Below are positions 44,550-55,626 of a stretch of DNA of 64,000 nt, piece by piece. Position 1 is the stretch's first letter, and each line of letters begins with the position of its first letter. A model generated the notes under the pieces. The model had not been told where the DNA came from. It did not search any database and saw nothing but the letters and a program-made list of their open reading frames with translations. This DNA is from Bordetella parapertussis (GTDB taxonomy: Bacteria > Pseudomonadota > Gammaproteobacteria > Burkholderiales > Burkholderiaceae_A): positions 124,001-188,000 of the forward strand of contig CAMAXF010000002.1 of the NCBI GenBank assembly GCA_945862305.1, in the 5' to 3' direction. The position numbers were made by a program, and so were the translations under genes.

Positions 44550-45625
44550 CAGTCGATCCGCTCGGTGATGTGGCCCATTTTTCGTCCCGGCCGAGGGTCG
44601 CTCTTGCCGTAGAGGTGCAGCACGGCATCATGCCCTGCTGTGAGGGCTGGCCAGTTGGGCGTGACCACGGGGCCATCAGAGCCGTTGGGAAACCAAAGGT
44701 CTCCGAGCAGGTTGGTCATGCGCACTGGAAACCTCAGGCCCGTGTTCCCCAAGGGCATGCCCGTGCAGATGCGCACCTGCTGTTCAAACTGGCTGGTCTC
44801 ACAGGCCTCGATGGTGTAGTGGCCAGAGTTGTGAGGCCGCGGGGCCATCTCATTGGCCACGAGCTGCCCGTCCTCGAGCACAAAAAACTCCACACACAGG
44901 ACACCCACATACTGCATGGCCTGGGCAATCGACTGGGCCGCATCCTGGGCGGCCCGAGCGATGTCTGGAGAGACATCGGCTGGCACGGTGGTGGTGTGCA
45001 GAATGCCGTTGCGATGCACGTTCTCCGCCAAGGGAAAGACAGCCACCTCGCCACTGGCTGATCGCGCCAGAATGACCGACACCTCCTGCCGAAGGGCAAG
45101 CCGCTTTTCCAGCACACAGGCCACTCGGCCAAATGCCTCAAAGGCCTTGCAGGCCTCTTGTGCAGAGACCACGGTCTGCTGGCCTTTTCCGTCGTAGCCA
45201 AGCCGACTGGTCTTCAAGATGCCGGGAAATGCATCCGGCGGCAGGGCCAACGCCTCCTGTCCGGAACGCACAGGCCAGTGGGGTGCCACGGCCACACCGG
45301 CCGATGCAATGAAGGCCTTCTCCACCAGGCGGTCCTGTGCCCGCTCGACGCAGTCGGCCGCAGGCATGGTCTGGCCGTGCTGCGCCAGAAAGCGCAGGGC
45401 CTGGGCCGGCACATTTTCAAACTCGGTGGTGAAGACGCTCGCCTTGGCGGCGAACTGGGTCAGGGCGGTGGGGTCCCGGTAATCGCCAATCACATGGTCA
45501 TCGGCCAACTGACCCGCTGGGCCCTGCGGGTCTGGGTCGAGCACCACCACGGCATGCCCCAAGCGGTGCGCAGCCTGAATCATCATCCGGCCCAACTGAC
45601 CGCCGCCGAGGAGTCCAATCTGCAT
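44549..45625 (-). CDS. purK: 5-(carboxyamino)imidazole ribonucleotide synthase PurK
   Basis: 358 residues of the ATP-grasp fold. LLGGGQLGRMMIQAAHRLGH at the N-terminus, LKTSRLGYDGKGQ, and EMAPRPHNSGHYTIEA near the end. It forms N5-CAIR from AIR, bicarbonate and ATP; the PurE half of the adjacent fusion then converts N5-CAIR to CAIR. It follows the fusion gene by ten bases. Confidence 0.96.
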   Translation of the reverse strand: MQIGLLGGGQLGRMMIQAAHRLGHAVVVLDPDPQGPAGQLADDHVIGDYRDPTALTQFAAKASVFTTEFENVPAQALRFLAQHGQTMPAADCVERAQDRLVEKAFIASAGVAVAPHWPVRSGQEALALPPDAFPGILKTSRLGYDGKGQQTVVSAQEACKAFEAFGRVACVLEKRLALRQEVSVILARSASGEVAVFPLAENVHRNGILHTTTVPADVSPDIARAAQDAAQSIAQAMQYVGVLCVEFFVLEDGQLVANEMAPRPHNSGHYTIEACETSQFEQQVRICTGMPLGNTGLRFPVRMTNLLGDLWFPNGSDGPVVTPNWPALTAGHDAVLHLYGKSDPRPGRKMGHITERID

Positions 45626-45635
45626 GGGTGGGCGA

Positions 45636-47024
45636 CTAGTTCACGGGCGCCGCTGCGCGGCCCAGGCTGGCATTCATAGAATGCGCCGCAGCCGTTTGTT
45701 GCAGACGGAACTGTTCGAGTCGATCTCGGAGCACATCGTCCTGGGTGGCCAGGGTGGCAATCAGGTGGAGTGCCGCATTGGCTGCGCCGGCCTCGCCAAT
45801 GGCGAAGGTGGCCACGGGAATGCCCTTTGGCATCTGAACGATGGAATAGAGCGAGTCCTCGCCCCGGAGGTATTTGGAGGGCACCGGCACGCCGAAGACA
45901 GGCACCGTGGTCTTGGCCGCCAGCATGCCCGGCAGGTGGGCGGCGCCACCAGCACCGGCAATGATGCCGCGAAGTCCGCGGGCGTGGGCGGTCTCGGCGT
46001 AGCCGTAGAGGGCATCGGGCATGCGATGGGCGGAGACCACGCGGGCCTCATGCGGAATGCCAAAGCGGTCGAGCATCTCCACGGCGTGTCTCATGATCTC
46101 CCAGTCGGACTGAGAGCCCATGACCACGCCCACCACAGGCATGCGCACCCCGGCAATTCGAAAGAGCGCCTCTCGGTACTTGGCCGCAGTCTTGGCAACC
46201 ACATCGATGGGCAGGGCCGGCGCGGGCACCGTCTTGCCCCAGTCGAGGGTCTCGAGGTAGTCGCGCACGAACTGTTTGTCGAAGCTTGGCGGACTGATGC
46301 CTTCCTGGTATTGGTCAACGGGCCAGAACCGGGAGGAGTCGGCGGTGAGCACCTCATCCATGAGGTGCAGCACACCGTGCTCGTCGAGCCCGAATTCAAA
46401 CTTGGTGTCGGCCACGATGATGCCCTGCTCCAAGGCGTAGGCTGCGGCCTCGTTGTAGAGCGCCAGGCTGATGCGACGAATCTCGTGGGCATGCTTCTCG
46501 CCAATGCTTGCCACCACCTGCTCAAACGAGATGTTCTCGTCGTGGGCGCCCGCCTCGGCCTTGTGGGCCGGCGTGAAGATGGGCTCGGGCAGTCGCGCGG
46601 CCATCGAGAGCCCCTTGGGCAAGGCAATGCCACAGACTGCGCCCGTGGCCTGGTAATCCTTCCAGCCGCCACCGATCAGGTAGCCACGCACCACGGCCTC
46701 GACGGGAAGTGGCTGGAGCCGCTTGGCCACCACGGCCCGGCCCCGCACCTGCTCCACCTCATGTTCCTGCACCACTGTCTCGGGGTCGATTCCCGTGAGG
46801 TGATTGGGCACGATGTGGGCCAACTTCGCGAACCAGAACTCGCTCATGCGATTGAGCACCACGCCCTTCTCTGGGATGGGCTCATTCATGACCACATCGA
46901 ATGCAGAGAGGCGGTCGGAGGCCACCATGAGCAGCTTGTCCTCGCCCACGGCATAGAGGTCTCGAACCTTTCCTCGGCCCAGCAGGGGCAGCGAGGTCAG
47001 GCTGGTCTCGAAGACCGCCGTCAT
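45636..47024 (-). CDS. purCE: Bifunctional PurC-PurE fusion (SAICAR synthetase / N5-CAIR mutase)
   Basis: 462 residues in one uninterrupted frame. Residues 1-~291 are PurC ([76 protein letters not shown]). Residues ~295-455 are PurE ([46 protein letters not shown]). The PurC end ([11 protein letters not shown]) runs straight into PurE with no linker. In relatives these are separate genes; the fused order mirrors animal PAICS. Met295 (ATG at 46140-46142) has GGGGT five bases upstream, so some free PurE might also be made. PurK next door implies the N5-CAIR mutase type. Overlaps fba by four bases. Confidence 0.93.
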   Translation of the reverse strand: MTAVFETSLTSLPLLGRGKVRDLYAVGEDKLLMVASDRLSAFDVVMNEPIPEKGVVLNRMSEFWFAKLAHIVPNHLTGIDPETVVQEHEVEQVRGRAVVAKRLQPLPVEAVVRGYLIGGGWKDYQATGAVCGIALPKGLSMAARLPEPIFTPAHKAEAGAHDENISFEQVVASIGEKHAHEIRRISLALYNEAAAYALEQGIIVADTKFEFGLDEHGVLHLMDEVLTADSSRFWPVDQYQEGISPPSFDKQFVRDYLETLDWGKTVPAPALPIDVVAKTAAKYREALFRIAGVRMPVVGVVMGSQSDWEIMRHAVEMLDRFGIPHEARVVSAHRMPDALYGYAETAHARGLRGIIAGAGGAAHLPGMLAAKTTVPVFGVPVPSKYLRGEDSLYSIVQMPKGIPVATFAIGEAGAANAALHLIATLATQDDVLRDRLEQFRLQQTAAAHSMNASLGRAAAPVN

Positions 47025-48085
47025 TGAACGATCTGAGCCAACTGGCCCGCCTTGTATCGGGCCGCCATGTCCACCATGCTCACCGCCTTGATCTTGCTGG
47101 CCTGACCCGCGCAGCCAAACTGTTCATAGCGCGCCTTGCAAATGACCTTGGCCGCCTCGCGGGCCGGCTTGAGGTAATCGCGCGGATCGAAGTGCGATGG
47201 GTTCTGGGCCATGTGGCGACGAATGGCTGCCGTCATGGCCAGACGAATGTCGGTGTCGATGTTGATCTTGCGCACGCCGTGCCCAATGGCCTTCTGAATT
47301 TCCTCCACTGGCACGCCGTAGGTTTCTTTCAGGTCGCCGCCGTGGGCACGAATCTCCTCGAGCAGGTCTTGGGGCACCGAGGACGACCCATGCATGACCA
47401 GGTGAGTGTTGGGGATGCGACGGTTGATCTCTTGAATACGGTCGATGGCGAGGATGTCGCCCGTGGGCTTGCGCGTGAACTTGTAGGCCCCATGGCTCGT
47501 GCCAATGGCAATGGCCAGGGCATCGAGCTGGGTCTGACGCACGAAGTCTGCCGCCTGCTCTGGGTCGGTGAGGAGTTGGTCGGCCGTCATGGTGGCGTCG
47601 GTGCCATGGCCGTCTTCCTTGTCGCCGCGCATGGTCTCCAGTGACCCGAGGCAGCCGAGTTCACCCTCCACCGAGACGCCCTTGGCATGGGCCATGGCCA
47701 CCACTGTTTTGGTCACTTCCACGTTGTAGTCGTAGCTGGCAATGGTCTTGCCGTCGGCCTCCAGCGAGCCGTCCATCATGACGCTGGAAAAGCCAAGGTT
47801 CATAGCGCCCTGGCAGACCTCTGGGCTCTGGCCGTGGTCTTGGTGCATGACAATCGGCAGGTGCGGGTAGCTCTCGACGGCAGCCTCAATCAGGTGCCGC
47901 AGGAAGCCCTCTCCGGCGTACTTTCGTGCGCCCGCACTGGCCTGCATGATCACCGGGGCATCCACGGCATCGGCCGCCGCCAGAATGGCCTGGACCTGTT
48001 CCAGGTTGTTCACGTTAAAGGCGGGAATGCCGTAACCGTGCTCGGCGGCGTGGTCGAGCAACTGCCGCAGGGACACCAAGGCCAT
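47021..48085 (-). CDS. fba: Class II fructose-1,6-bisphosphate aldolase
   Basis: 354 residues, class IIB/Calvin-type. [35 protein letters not shown] (metal His), [39 protein letters not shown] and [19 protein letters not shown]. Zinc-dependent cleavage/condensation of fructose bisphosphate. An AAAGGAG lies seven bases before the ATG. The usual Burkholderiales neighbour pyk is missing between pgk and fba; a 59-base gap with hairpins is there instead. Confidence 0.96.
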   Translation of the reverse strand: MALVSLRQLLDHAAEHGYGIPAFNVNNLEQVQAILAAADAVDAPVIMQASAGARKYAGEGFLRHLIEAAVESYPHLPIVMHQDHGQSPEVCQGAMNLGFSSVMMDGSLEADGKTIASYDYNVEVTKTVVAMAHAKGVSVEGELGCLGSLETMRGDKEDGHGTDATMTADQLLTDPEQAADFVRQTQLDALAIAIGTSHGAYKFTRKPTGDILAIDRIQEINRRIPNTHLVMHGSSSVPQDLLEEIRAHGGDLKETYGVPVEEIQKAIGHGVRKINIDTDIRLAMTAAIRRHMAQNPSHFDPRDYLKPAREAAKVICKARYEQFGCAGQASKIKAVSMVDMAARYKAGQLAQIVQ

Positions 48086-48098
48086 CTTCGAACTCCTT

Positions 48099-48143
48099 TG
48101 GGCGAAAGACGCCCATTTTCGCCCAGCTTGGCGGCTTCGCCAA
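48099..48143 (-). other. Hairpins in the pgk-fba leader
   Basis: Between the pgk stop and the fba Shine-Dalgarno lie a 6-bp stem TTGGCG/CGCCAA with a tetraloop (48128-48143) and two mutually exclusive stems sharing one arm: TGGGCG/CGCCCA (48099-48115) or GGGCGAAA/TTTCGCCC (48100-48124). There is no U-run, so they are not terminators. They could stabilise the fba message or set its translation level. Confidence 0.4.
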
Positions 48144-48144
48144 A

Positions 48145-49329
48145 CTAAGAGTCGGCGCGCTCCAGCAGGGCTGCAACCGCCGGAAGGGTCTTGCCTTCCA
48201 GGAACTCCAGAAAGGCGCCACCGCCCGTGGAAATGTAGTCGATCTGGTTGGCGATGTTGTACTTGGCAATGGCCGCCAGCGTGTCGCCACCGCCGGCAAT
48301 CGAAAAGGCCGGCGAGTGAGCGATGGCCGAAGCCAGGGTGCGGGTGCCGCCTGAAAACTGCTCGATCTCAAAGACACCCAGGGGCCCATTCCAGACCACG
48401 GTGCCGGCGTTGGCAATGACCCCGGCAAGCTTGGCCGCTGTGCGGGGGCCGATGTCGAGAATCATGTCGTCCACTGCGCACTGGTGGGCCAACACCTTGT
48501 TGGCGCGGGCTTGGGCGGAGAACTCGTTGGCCGTCACGATGTCTTCGGGGATGGGCACCTCGGCACCGCGGGCCCGCATGACAGCCATGATCTGGCGCGC
48601 CTCATCGAGCAGGTCCATCTCGGCCAAGGATTTCCCAATCGGAAGCCCCGCTGCCGCCATGAAGGTATTGGCAATGCCACCACCCACAATGAGTTGGTCC
48701 ACCTTCTGGGCCAGGGAGCGCAGGATGGTGAGCTTGGTGGACACCTTCGAGCCCGCCACAATGGCCACCAGGGGCCTGCGAGGTGCCTCAAGGGCCTTGC
48801 CCAGGGCGTCGAGCTCGGCCGCCATGAGCGGGCCAGCACAGGCGATCTTTGCAAATCGCGCCAGCCCATGGGTGGTCGCCTCTGCACGGTGGGCCGTGCC
48901 GAAGGCGTCGTTCACATAGATGTCGCACAGCGCCGCCATTTTCTTGGCCAGCCCGTCATCGTCCTTCTTCTCCCCCACATTCACACGGCAGTTTTCCAGC
49001 ATCACGATCTCGCCTGCCGCCACCGAGAACGGCTGATCGAGCCAGTTGCTGACGAGGGGCACCTTGCGGTCGAGAAGCTCGGCCAGTCGCAGTGCGATCG
49101 GGGCCAAGGAATCCTCTGCCCGCAGTTCGCCCTCATTGGGGCGGCCCAGGTGCGAGGTGACCATGACCGCTGCGCCCGCCTTCAATGCATGCTCGATGGC
49201 CGGCACCGAGGCGCGGATGCGGGTGTCGTCTGTGATGCGCCCCGTGTCGTCCTGAGGCACGTTCAAATCCGCACGAATGAAGACCCGCTGGCCAGCCAGC
49301 GGGAGGTCGGTCATGCGCTTGAACTTCAT
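48145..49329 (-). CDS. pgk: Phosphoglycerate kinase
   Basis: 394 residues. [14 protein letters not shown] near the start, [25 protein letters not shown] [28 protein letters not shown] and [12 protein letters not shown]. Transfers phosphate between 1,3-bisphosphoglycerate and ADP. ATG 49329 overlaps the gapA TGA (ATGA); a second ATG at 49314 (MTDLPLAG) could also serve. Confidence 0.96.
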   Translation of the reverse strand: MKFKRMTDLPLAGQRVFIRADLNVPQDDTGRITDDTRIRASVPAIEHALKAGAAVMVTSHLGRPNEGELRAEDSLAPIALRLAELLDRKVPLVSNWLDQPFSVAAGEIVMLENCRVNVGEKKDDDGLAKKMAALCDIYVNDAFGTAHRAEATTHGLARFAKIACAGPLMAAELDALGKALEAPRRPLVAIVAGSKVSTKLTILRSLAQKVDQLIVGGGIANTFMAAAGLPIGKSLAEMDLLDEARQIMAVMRARGAEVPIPEDIVTANEFSAQARANKVLAHQCAVDDMILDIGPRTAAKLAGVIANAGTVVWNGPLGVFEIEQFSGGTRTLASAIAHSPAFSIAGGGDTLAAIAKYNIANQIDYISTGGGAFLEFLEGKTLPAVAALLERADS

Positions 49330-50348
49330 GCGGACTTGGCCGACATCATGGCCATGGCCGTGTCGAGCATGCGGTTGGAGAAGCCCCATTCGTTGTCGTA
49401 CCAGGACAAGACCTTGATGAGCCGGCCGTCGGGCGAGACGCGGGTCTGGGTGGCATCAAAAACACTGGAGTGGGCATCGTGGTTGAAGTCCACCGAGACC
49501 AGGGGCGAGGTGTTGTAGCCCAGCACGCCCTTCAAGGGCCCTTCGCTGGCGGCCTTCAAGAGCGCATTGACCCCGTCGATGGAGGTGGCCCGGGCGGCAT
49601 GAAAAGTAAGGTCGACCACGGAGACATTGATGGTGGGCACCCGCATGGCGTAGCCATCCAGTTTGCCGTTGAGGTCCGGCAGCACCAGGCCCACGGCAGC
49701 GGCGGCACCCGTCTTGGTCGGGATCATGGACATGGTGGCCGAACGGGCCCGACGCAGGTCCTCGTGATAGACATCTGTTAAGACTTGGTCGTTGGTGTAG
49801 GCATGGATGGTGGTCATGAGGCCAGACTCCATGCCCAGTGCCTCGTGCAGCACCTTGGCCACCGGGGCCAGGCAGTTGGTGGTGCAGGAGGCGTTCGAGA
49901 CCACGGTGTGACTCGCCCGCAGGCTGCTGTGGTTCACGCCAAAGACCACGGTGGCATCCACATCCTTGCCGCCTGGGGCGGAGATCAGGACCTTCTTGGC
50001 GCCACCGGCCAGGTGGGCGGAGGCCTTTTCCTTGCTTGTGAAAAAGCCCGTGCACTCCATGACCAGGTCGACACCGAGATCCTTCCAGGGCAACTCGGCC
50101 GGGTTGCGATTGGCCAGGACTCGGATGCGATCGCCATTGACCACCATGGCATCGCCATCCACGGCCACCCGCCCCGGGAACCGGCCGTGGGCCGTGTCGT
50201 AACGGGTGAGGTGTGCATTGGTCTCGGGGTTGCCCAGGTCGTTGATGGCCACGATCTCAATGTCGTGCCGCTTGCCGCCCTCGTAATGGGCCCTCAGAAC
50301 ATTGCGCCCAATGCGGCCATAGCCATTGATGGCAACCCGTACGGTCAT
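49326..50348 (-). CDS. gapA: Glyceraldehyde-3-phosphate dehydrogenase, type I
   Basis: 340 residues. NAD-binding [18 protein letters not shown], the catalytic [17 protein letters not shown], and [14 protein letters not shown] at the C-terminus. Oxidises glyceraldehyde 3-phosphate. It follows tkt by 57 bp and overlaps pgk by four bases. Confidence 0.97.
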   Translation of the reverse strand: MTVRVAINGYGRIGRNVLRAHYEGGKRHDIEIVAINDLGNPETNAHLTRYDTAHGRFPGRVAVDGDAMVVNGDRIRVLANRNPAELPWKDLGVDLVMECTGFFTSKEKASAHLAGGAKKVLISAPGGKDVDATVVFGVNHSSLRASHTVVSNASCTTNCLAPVAKVLHEALGMESGLMTTIHAYTNDQVLTDVYHEDLRRARSATMSMIPTKTGAAAAVGLVLPDLNGKLDGYAMRVPTINVSVVDLTFHAARATSIDGVNALLKAASEGPLKGVLGYNTSPLVSVDFNHDAHSSVFDATQTRVSPDGRLIKVLSWYDNEWGFSNRMLDTAMAMMSAKSA

Positions 50349-50405
50349 GTGTTGTCTCCTGTGTTGAAACGCTGGTGATGAAATGGGCAGATTGTGTTGG
50401 GGCGA

Positions 50406-52430
50406 TCAGCCTTCCAGCACCAATTGTGCCGTTTTCACCACGGCCTCTGGGGTGAGCTCGAAATACTTGAAGAGGGCGCCAGCCGGTGCGGACTCGCCAA
50501 AGCGGTCCAGCCCCACCACGGCCGCTGGCTGATACTTCCACCAGAGGTCGGTCACGCCAGCCTCCACGGCCACGCGTGGAATGCCCTCCGGGAGCACCTG
50601 GGCCTTGTAGGCCGCAGGCTGCTGGTCGAACACCGTCGTCGATGGGATGGACACCACGCGAACCCGAACCTTCTGGGCGCGCAGCCGGGCCGTGGCCTCC
50701 ATGACCAGGCTCACCTCGGAGCCGGTGGCCATGATGACGATCTGCGGACGGGGGTCGGAGGTGAGTACATAACCGCCCTTGGAGATGTCGCGGGCCTGCG
50801 CTGTGTCACGCACCTGCGGGGGCAGTCCCTGCCGGGATAGCAGCAAGGCCGAGGGACCATGGACATTGGCCAGTGCGGACTGCCAGGCCACGGCCGTCTC
50901 TACGGCATCGGCCGGACGCCAGACCTGCAGGTTTGGAATGAGCCTCAAGGCTGCAGGGTGCTCCACCGGCTGGTGGGTGGGGCCGTCCTCACCGAGCCCG
51001 ATCGAGTCGTGGGTGAAGACGTGGATGACCTGTCGCCGCATCAGGGCTGCCATGCGAATCGCATTGCGGCTGTAGTCGGAGAAGGTGAGGAAGGTTGCGC
51101 AGTAGGGAATGAAGCCACCGTGCAGGGCAATGCCATTGCAGATGGCGGCCATGCCGAATTCACGCACGCCGTAGCTGATGTGCTGGCCCTGCGTGAGGGC
51201 GCCCTGCTCGTCGACGGACAAGACCGAGACGCCCTTCCAATTCGTGAGGTTACTGCCGGTGAGGTCGGCCGAACCACCCAAGAGGCCTGGCAGTCTCGGG
51301 CCGATGTCATCGAGCACCATCTGCGAGGCCTTGCGGCTCGCCACGTTGGGCGCAGATGCGCACAGGGATGCAATCAGCGCGGCGTTCTTCTGATCGAAGT
51401 CGGCCGGCCGTTGGCCCGTAAGCCGGGCCTCGAAGGCGGCTGCCTCCTGGGGGTAGGCCTTGCGATAGGCGGCGAGCCGGTTCTCCCATAGGGACTGTGC
51501 AGCCTGCCCCCTGGCCTTGGCATCCCAGGCCTGGTAGATCGCCTGCGGAATCTCAAAGGGCGCATGCGGCCAGTCCATGGCCGCACGCGTGAGCCGAATC
51601 TCCTCCTCGCCGAGGGCCTCGCCATGGGCCTTCGCACTGCCCGCCCGATTCGGTGAGCCCTTGCCAATCTGCGTCTTGCAAATGATGAGCGTGGGGGCGA
51701 GCCGGCCATTGCGACCAGCCTGCGCCCACTCCTTGGCCGTGGCAATGGCCAGGCTCACCGCCTGCGTGTCGTGGCCATCGATGGGCCCCAGCACATTCCA
51801 ACCATACGATTCAAAACGGGCCCGCGTGTCGTCTCGGAACCAGCCCGTCACATCGCCATCGATGGAAATGCCGTTGTCGTCGTAGAGGGCGATCAGCTTG
51901 GAGAGGCCCCAGACGCCCGCAAGGCTGCAGGCCTCGTGGCTGATGCCCTCCATGAGGCAGCCATCGCCCAGAAATACGAAGGTGCGATGGTCGACCACGG
52001 TATGGCCGGGACGATTGAACTCTGCAGCCAGCAGCCGCTCGGCCAGGGCCATGCCCACCGCGTTGGAGATGCCCTGGCCCAGGGGGCCGGTGGTGGTCTC
52101 CACGCCGGGGGTGACATCGACCTCTGGGTGGCCCGGCGTTTTGGAATGAAGCTGCCGAAACTGGCGCAATTCGGACATGGGAAGGTCGTAGCCCGAGAGG
52201 TGCAGCAGGGCGTAGAGCAGCATGGAGCCGTGCCCGTTGGAGACCACGAAGCGGTCGCGATCCGCCCAGGATGGGTTGGCAGGATTGTGTCGAAGGTGGT
52301 CCCTCCAGAGCGCGACCGCCATGTCGGCCATGCCCATGGGCATGCCGGGGTGGCCTGAGTTGGCCTGTTGGACGGCGTCCATGGCCAGGGCGCGGATTGC
52401 GTTGGCCATCTGCTGTGGGGAGGCGTTCAT
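50406..52430 (-). CDS. tkt: Transketolase
   Basis: 674 residues. Thiamine-diphosphate motif [18 protein letters not shown] through NGISIDG, the early [17 protein letters not shown], and the C-terminal half with [19 protein letters not shown] and [13 protein letters not shown]. Moves two-carbon units in the pentose phosphate pathway. First gene of tkt-gapA-pgk-fba-purCE-purK-tsaC, one strand, short or overlapping junctions; its promoter should lie in 52431-52549. Confidence 0.96.
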   Translation of the reverse strand: MNASPQQMANAIRALAMDAVQQANSGHPGMPMGMADMAVALWRDHLRHNPANPSWADRDRFVVSNGHGSMLLYALLHLSGYDLPMSELRQFRQLHSKTPGHPEVDVTPGVETTTGPLGQGISNAVGMALAERLLAAEFNRPGHTVVDHRTFVFLGDGCLMEGISHEACSLAGVWGLSKLIALYDDNGISIDGDVTGWFRDDTRARFESYGWNVLGPIDGHDTQAVSLAIATAKEWAQAGRNGRLAPTLIICKTQIGKGSPNRAGSAKAHGEALGEEEIRLTRAAMDWPHAPFEIPQAIYQAWDAKARGQAAQSLWENRLAAYRKAYPQEAAAFEARLTGQRPADFDQKNAALIASLCASAPNVASRKASQMVLDDIGPRLPGLLGGSADLTGSNLTNWKGVSVLSVDEQGALTQGQHISYGVREFGMAAICNGIALHGGFIPYCATFLTFSDYSRNAIRMAALMRRQVIHVFTHDSIGLGEDGPTHQPVEHPAALRLIPNLQVWRPADAVETAVAWQSALANVHGPSALLLSRQGLPPQVRDTAQARDISKGGYVLTSDPRPQIVIMATGSEVSLVMEATARLRAQKVRVRVVSIPSTTVFDQQPAAYKAQVLPEGIPRVAVEAGVTDLWWKYQPAAVVGLDRFGESAPAGALFKYFELTPEAVVKTAQLVLEG

Positions 52431-52506
52431 GCGCTGACTTTCTTCGAGAATCGACAGAGAATAGGGATTCTACCGAGACACAACCCTTCAGCATGCGTTG
52501 AAGTTT

Positions 52507-52536
52507 TTGAATCTTTGGTTCAAGTTTTACTTATCT
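52507..52536 (+). promoter_or_regulatory. Candidate rsmE promoter with a LysR-type dyad
   Basis: TTGAAT (52507-52512), an 18-base spacer, then TTATCT (52531-52536), 13 bases before the rsmE ATG. Inside it, TGAA-N7-TTCA (52508-52522) has the T-N11-A form of LysR-type binding sites. The 119-base gap also serves the divergent tkt operon, so a regulator here could act on both; no LysR gene is nearby. Confidence 0.35.
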
Positions 52537-52549
52537 TTAGGCCGCTCTC

Positions 52550-53278
52550 ATGCGCATTCGACTCCACCAGCCGGGCCTTTCACCCGGGCCGCTGTGCCTT
52601 GACCCGGACAACGGCCACCACCTGATCAAGGTGCTGCGGGCCACAACAGGCACCGTGGTCACCCTGTTCGACGGCCAGGGCCTCGAAGCCGACGCGGTGG
52701 TCGCAGACCCGAACCCCAAACAATGCCTGGTCACGGTCTCCCGCATCGAAGCCATCAGCCGAGAGTCCCCAACGCCATCACGCCTCATTCAAGCCTTGTG
52801 CCTGGGCGACAAGATGGACTGGGTGGTGGAGAAGGCCACCGAACTCGGTGTTGCAGCCATTCAGCCGGTGCAGGCAGCCCGCAGCCAATTGCGGCTCGAG
52901 GGTGATCGGGCCGATAAGCGTCGCGTGCATTGGCAGCGAATTGCGGCCGCGGCGGCGGCGCAGTCCGGTCGCAACCAGGTGCCCACGGTCCATCCCATTC
53001 TGCGCCTGGATGCAGCGCTGGCCGAATTCGCATCCGCGCCCGCACCCCAGACGGGCTGGCTGCTCGACCCGTTCGCGCGGCAGACCCTCACCCAGGCGCC
53101 TCTGGAAGGCAGCCTCACGATTGCCATCGGCCCTGAGGCGGGCTGGACGGACGACGAAGAACAATTGGCCTGCGCGCATGGCTTCGTGGGCGTTCGCTGC
53201 GGCCCCCGCATCCTGAGAACAGAGACTGCGGCGGCCGTGGTGCTCGCAGCCATCGCCGCCAGAAGCGGCGAGTTCTAG
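52550..53278 (+). CDS. rsmE: 16S rRNA (uracil(1498)-N(3))-methyltransferase RsmE
   Basis: 242 residues. N-terminal PUA-like part (HHLIKVLRATTGTVVTLFDG), then a SPOUT domain with LGDKMDWVVEKATELGV, the PVQAARSQLR helix, IAIGPEAGWTDDEEQLA and PRILRTETAAAVVLAAI (SAM knot). Methylates U1498 of 16S rRNA. Complete; convergent with maeB (15 bp between stops). Confidence 0.95.
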   Translation: MRIRLHQPGLSPGPLCLDPDNGHHLIKVLRATTGTVVTLFDGQGLEADAVVADPNPKQCLVTVSRIEAISRESPTPSRLIQALCLGDKMDWVVEKATELGVAAIQPVQAARSQLRLEGDRADKRRVHWQRIAAAAAAQSGRNQVPTVHPILRLDAALAEFASAPAPQTGWLLDPFARQTLTQAPLEGSLTIAIGPEAGWTDDEEQLACAHGFVGVRCGPRILRTETAAAVVLAAIAARSGEF

Positions 53279-53293
53279 CTCCGCAGGACCTGC

Positions 53294-55597
53294 CTAGCCT
53301 TGGGCGCCACCGTCGCCGGCGCTGGCACCCGCATTGGCCTGCACCACGGCAATGGCGGTCATGTTCACCAGTCGCCGCACGGTTGCAGAGGCCGTGAGCA
53401 CGTGAACCGGCGCGGCGCATCCCATGAGAATGGGACCAATGGCCACGTTGTTGCCCGCCGCACGCTTCAAGAGGTTGTACGAAATATTGGCCGACTCCAT
53501 GCTCGGGAGCACGAGCAGGTTGGCATCGCCCTGCAAGGTGGAATTGGGCATCAGGGCCTTGCGAAGCTCGGCATCGAGTGCGACATCGCCGTGCATTTCA
53601 CCGTCGACATTGAGCAAGGGCTCCCGCTCTCGAACCAAATGCAAGACATCCCGCATCTTGCAGGCGGAGTCTGAGTTTCCGCTTCCGAAGTTGCTGTGCG
53701 AGAGCAAGGCCACCCGCGGCTCCAGACCCAGGGAGCGCATGGTCTGCGCGGCCGCCACCGTGATCTCGGCCAGCGCCTCGGCCGACGGGTTCTCATTCAC
53801 GTGGGTATCCACCAGCGCGATGGTTCGGTGCTGGAGGATCAGGATGTTCATGGCGGCATAGACGCTCGCACCTGCGGCACGGCCGAGCACTTGGTTCACA
53901 TAGTGGAGGTGAAGGCTGTGGGTGCCAAAGGTGCCGCAGATCATGGCGTCGGCATGCCCTTTGCGAATCATCATCGCGCCAATCAGGGTGTGCCGGCGGC
54001 GCATCTCAATCTGGGCATACTGGGCTGTGACACCGCTGCGCTCGGTCATCTGGTGATAGGTCTCCCAGTACTCGCGATAGCGGTCGTCCTGCTCTGGATT
54101 CACCACCGTGACATCCTCACCCAGATGCATCCGCAGCCCGAACCGCTCGATGCGCTTTTCAATCACGGCAGGTCGGCCAATCAGAATTGGGTCGGCCAGG
54201 CCTTCATCCAGAACCACCTGCACCGCACGCAGCACGCGCTCCTCTTCGCCCTCGGCAAAGACCACGCGGCGCTTCTCGGCCCGGCGGGCTGCCGTGAGCA
54301 GCGGCTTCATGAAGTTTCCAGAGTGATAGACGAACTCCTGAAGGCGATCGACGTAGGCACCCATGTCTGAGAGCGGCCGGATGGCCACGCCATCGTCCAT
54401 GGCCGCCTGGGCCACGGCCGGCGCGATCTTCACAATCAGGCGAGGGTCGAAGGGCTTGGGAATGAGGTATTCCGGACCAAAGGAAATGCCCTCGGTGCCA
54501 TAGGCGGCCGTGACAACCTCCGACTGCTCAGCCCGGGCGAGCTCAGCCATCGCGCGCACGGCGGCGAGTTCCATGCCACGGGTGATGGTGGTGGCCCCCA
54601 CATCCAGTGCGCCGCGGAAGATGAACGGGAAGCAGAGCACGTTGTTCACCTGGTTCGGGTAATCGGTTCGACCCGTGGCAATGACGGCATCCTGGCGAAC
54701 GCCCTTCACCAGCTCGGGAAGAATTTCGGGCTCTGGATTGGCCAGGGCAAAAATAATCGGCTTGGCTGCCATGGTGGCGACCATCTCGGGCTTGAGCACG
54801 CCCCCAGCCGACAGGCCCAGAAACACGTCTGCATCGCTGATGACATCGGCGAGTTGGCGCGCACTGGTGGGCTGACAGAAGCGGGCCTTCTCCGGGTCCA
54901 TGAGCTCAGTACGACCCTCGTAGACCACACCCTTGATGTCGGTGACCCAGATGTTTTCTTTGGGCATGCCAAGATCGAGCAGCAAATCCAGGCAGGCCAA
55001 GGCGGCTGCACCCGCGCCGGACACCACCAGCTTGACCTTGCCAATCTCCTTGCCCACCACCGCCAGCCCATTGACCAGGGCCGCCGCCACCACAATGGCC
55101 GTGCCGTGCTGGTCGTCATGGAAGACAGGAATCTTCATGCGCTCGCGAAGCTTTCGCTCGATGTAGAAGCAGTCAGGTGCCTTGATGTCCTCGAGGTTGA
55201 TGCCACCAAAGGTCGGCTCCAAGGCCGCCACTGCATCCACGATCTTGTCGAGGTCTCGCTCGGCCAGCTCAATGTCAAAGACATCGATGCCCGCGAACTT
55301 CTTAAAGAGCACGCCCTTGCCTTCCATCACGGGCTTGGCTGCCAGAGGGCCAATGTCGCCCAGGCCGAGCACTGCGGTGCCGTTGGTCACCACGCCCACC
55401 AGGTTCCCACGGGCCGTGTACTTGAAGGCGTTCATGGGGTCTTGCGCAATCTCTAAACAGGCCGCAGCCACCCCGGGGGAATAGGCCAGGGCCAGGTCCC
55501 GCTGGTTCGTGAGCTGCTTGGTGGGCTGGATGGAGATCTTCCCCGGCGTGGGGAACTCGTGATAGTCGAGGGCTTGCTGGCGAAGGATGGGATCCAT
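53294..55597 (-). CDS. maeB: NADP-dependent malic enzyme with phosphotransacetylase-like C-terminal domain
   Basis: 767 residues. Malic enzyme half (~1-430): [43 protein letters not shown] and [19 protein letters not shown]. The C-terminal half (~440-767) resembles phosphate acetyltransferase ([52 protein letters not shown]) and is usually regulatory. Decarboxylates malate to pyruvate with NADPH formation. The frame is open to 55843, but [15 protein letters not shown] at 55597 is the family start. Confidence 0.95.
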   Translation of the reverse strand: MDPILRQQALDYHEFPTPGKISIQPTKQLTNQRDLALAYSPGVAAACLEIAQDPMNAFKYTARGNLVGVVTNGTAVLGLGDIGPLAAKPVMEGKGVLFKKFAGIDVFDIELAERDLDKIVDAVAALEPTFGGINLEDIKAPDCFYIERKLRERMKIPVFHDDQHGTAIVVAAALVNGLAVVGKEIGKVKLVVSGAGAAALACLDLLLDLGMPKENIWVTDIKGVVYEGRTELMDPEKARFCQPTSARQLADVISDADVFLGLSAGGVLKPEMVATMAAKPIIFALANPEPEILPELVKGVRQDAVIATGRTDYPNQVNNVLCFPFIFRGALDVGATTITRGMELAAVRAMAELARAEQSEVVTAAYGTEGISFGPEYLIPKPFDPRLIVKIAPAVAQAAMDDGVAIRPLSDMGAYVDRLQEFVYHSGNFMKPLLTAARRAEKRRVVFAEGEEERVLRAVQVVLDEGLADPILIGRPAVIEKRIERFGLRMHLGEDVTVVNPEQDDRYREYWETYHQMTERSGVTAQYAQIEMRRRHTLIGAMMIRKGHADAMICGTFGTHSLHLHYVNQVLGRAAGASVYAAMNILILQHRTIALVDTHVNENPSAEALAEITVAAAQTMRSLGLEPRVALLSHSNFGSGNSDSACKMRDVLHLVREREPLLNVDGEMHGDVALDAELRKALMPNSTLQGDANLLVLPSMESANISYNLLKRAAGNNVAIGPILMGCAAPVHVLTASATVRRLVNMTAIAVVQANAGASAGDGGAQG

Positions 55598-55626
55598 GAA
55601 TGGCCTAAATGAGTGGTGTGACGAAA

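Noticed and set aside
45624-47027. A 467-codon open frame on the plus strand
   Set aside because: Antisense shadow of the PurC-PurE fusion; no protein family features.
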